A stretch of 64,000 nucleotides of DNA from the NCBI GenBank assembly GCA_019914945.1, contig CM034100.1, forward strand, positions 2,741,209 through 2,805,208, written 5' to 3'. The first letter of the stretch is position 1. Each line of letters opens with the position of its first letter. This DNA is from Typha latifolia. Its lineage: Eukaryota > Streptophyta > Magnoliopsida > Poales > Typhaceae. The translations under genes were made by a program, and so were the position numbers. The notes under the pieces are model-generated. The model ran no database searches, was not told the DNA's origin, and worked only from the letters and a program-made list of their open reading frames with translations. Below are positions 62,836 through 64,000 of this stretch, piece after piece.

Positions 62836-64000
62836 TCAAGACGGTGTTTCAAGAATACGAGTCTTGAGATTTGTACCTTCTTCGCTAAAAGCAAATACAC
62901 CTCCAAGCATGTCATCATTGTCCCCGTCTTCCTCGGGCTTTTCTCTCTCACAGTGGCTGCTGATGCTGTCTGCATCTGTAACAGCTTCAGTTAACTCACG
63001 GCAGTCATCGAGCTCAGATATTTTACAATAGCCCTCATGGAAATATTGGGTAAACTCCAACGAATTGTGAGAATCAGAAGTTTCAGTCTGCTCAGAACTA
63101 ATGTTGGTGACACATGTGTTTGAGAATTCACTGCTCGCATCATTGTTGGGGGAGGGCTTATCTGTCGTTAGCCCACATGATAAGCTACTTACAGTAGAAT
63201 GCAGTCCATTAATGATGGGCCCATCAATGAGTGGGTAGCTGTTAGGTAATTTAGAGTGCGATGGGGCACAGGGCACTGTACCAGATGCATCAGTTTGTGA
63301 TAATGTGACTATCGATCCTATGCTTCCATTATCTATTTCAGAATGGACTGCTAAATTTGATCTCTTAGACCTCTCCAATGAGTGCAAGCTAACAGGCTGA
63401 AAAGGACCTGTCATCAACTGTCCATCTAACTCCTGCACACTTTCAGCATTTCTTGATCCTAGTAACACATCGAGACATAGAGAAGGTGTCAGTATATCAA
63501 GCTTCAAATAGCACATTGTTATCTAATATCCTTCTTACCGTTGACTAAATTAGATGCAAGAGGCACAGGCTTAGACTGACACATATTGTTGTCCTTTGTG
63601 AACCTATATTGAGTTTGGTCACTCTCTGAAGATAACGTCTGAAATCCTCCTCCAGAAATAGCTCTGCATTAACAGTAATGTTTGATGTTATACACAATAG
63701 CACCAAAGAAAGGTACCAACTATAATAAGACTATATCCATATACATATATCTACAAATGACCCATTTATTATATCAGCATCCACAGCATAACGTCAGCAT
63801 CAATAATGCAAAATATTGAGTACTCGAGAGATATCTAGAGAGACCAACACTAAGTGGTTAAATTTGAAAAAGCATGAGAAATTTCAAGGTGTAAGATCTC
63901 ATGATAGCAAACAACCTGCGCACATAGTTCCAACATGACAAACTTTATTTAGCACTATAACATTCCCATTTTGTTTATTTATGAAAAGGGCATTAATTGT
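62836..64000 (-). CDS. 3' end of an unidentified plant gene (last two exons)
   Basis: The final exon is 63458-62836 and the one before it 63663-63539; they join through a split Gly codon (VN-G-SRN) across an 80-base intron. From 63664 to the window edge only intron sequence is seen, so the 5' part lies outside. The visible 248 or so residues are hydrophilic, Ser/Asn/Asp-rich and probably disordered, with no domain. The C-terminus is acidic and then ends in a compact, possibly conserved stretch, DDMLGGVFAFSEEG, plus LKTRILETPS. Such a tail looks like a conserved short linear motif at the end of a larger regulatory protein. I do not recognise the family and assign no function. Confidence 0.7.

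Overview
This is a 64 kb piece of nuclear chromosome from a flowering plant. The coding genes are spliced with GT-AG (and two GC-AG) introns, the intergenic DNA is AT-rich and full of microsatellites, and every recognisable protein belongs to a land-plant family (DXS, SPL7, GID1, SGR9, AHP, NSH3, PPR). GC-rich 5' coding ends beside AT-rich introns and the SPL7 sequence lean towards a monocot, probably not a grass; that is an inference, and I cannot name the species. There is no bacterial operon, CRISPR array, viral gene, rRNA, or tRNA or miRNA gene that I can recognise.

Left third (1-22 kb). DXS (+), the first enzyme of the plastid isoprenoid (MEP) pathway; an SGR9-like RING-H2 ubiquitin ligase (+); histone H2A.X (+); and SPL7 (+), the SBP-domain copper-response regulator, spread over 8.3 kb. 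SPL7 converges on an MSP-ankyrin (vapyrin-like) gene (-).

Middle (22-45.4 kb). A single-exon P-class PPR gene (-), a 5.7 kb gene-free interval, GID1, the gibberellin receptor (+), a second 4.7 kb gap, then two tandem paralogous PPR genes (-). The first of these has an 81 bp intron that the second lacks. The second PPR gene shares a 346 bp divergent promoter with a small one-pass membrane protein gene (+).

Right third (45.4-64 kb). A 7.4 kb gene-free stretch holding a clear 363 bp hAT-type MITE and two other palindromic repeats; NSH3 (+), a two-domain secreted nucleoside hydrolase; a six-exon histidine phosphotransfer (AHP) gene (-) whose exons are too short to show as ORFs; and the last two exons of an unidentified gene (-) that runs off the right edge.

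The genes do not form one pathway. Hormone and environment signalling is well represented (GID1 for gibberellin, AHP for cytokinin, SPL7 for copper, SGR9 for gravity), but this looks like ordinary gene order rather than a cluster. I found no convincing undescribed system. The observations most worth checking are the intron difference between the tandem PPR genes, the overlapping GC/GT donor in SPL7, the GGATAA/TTATCC-dense orphan promoter-like island near 28.5 kb, and the small mobile or palindromic elements. Exon boundaries were placed by hand from splice signals, reading-frame continuity and remembered family sequence; none was checked against transcripts.
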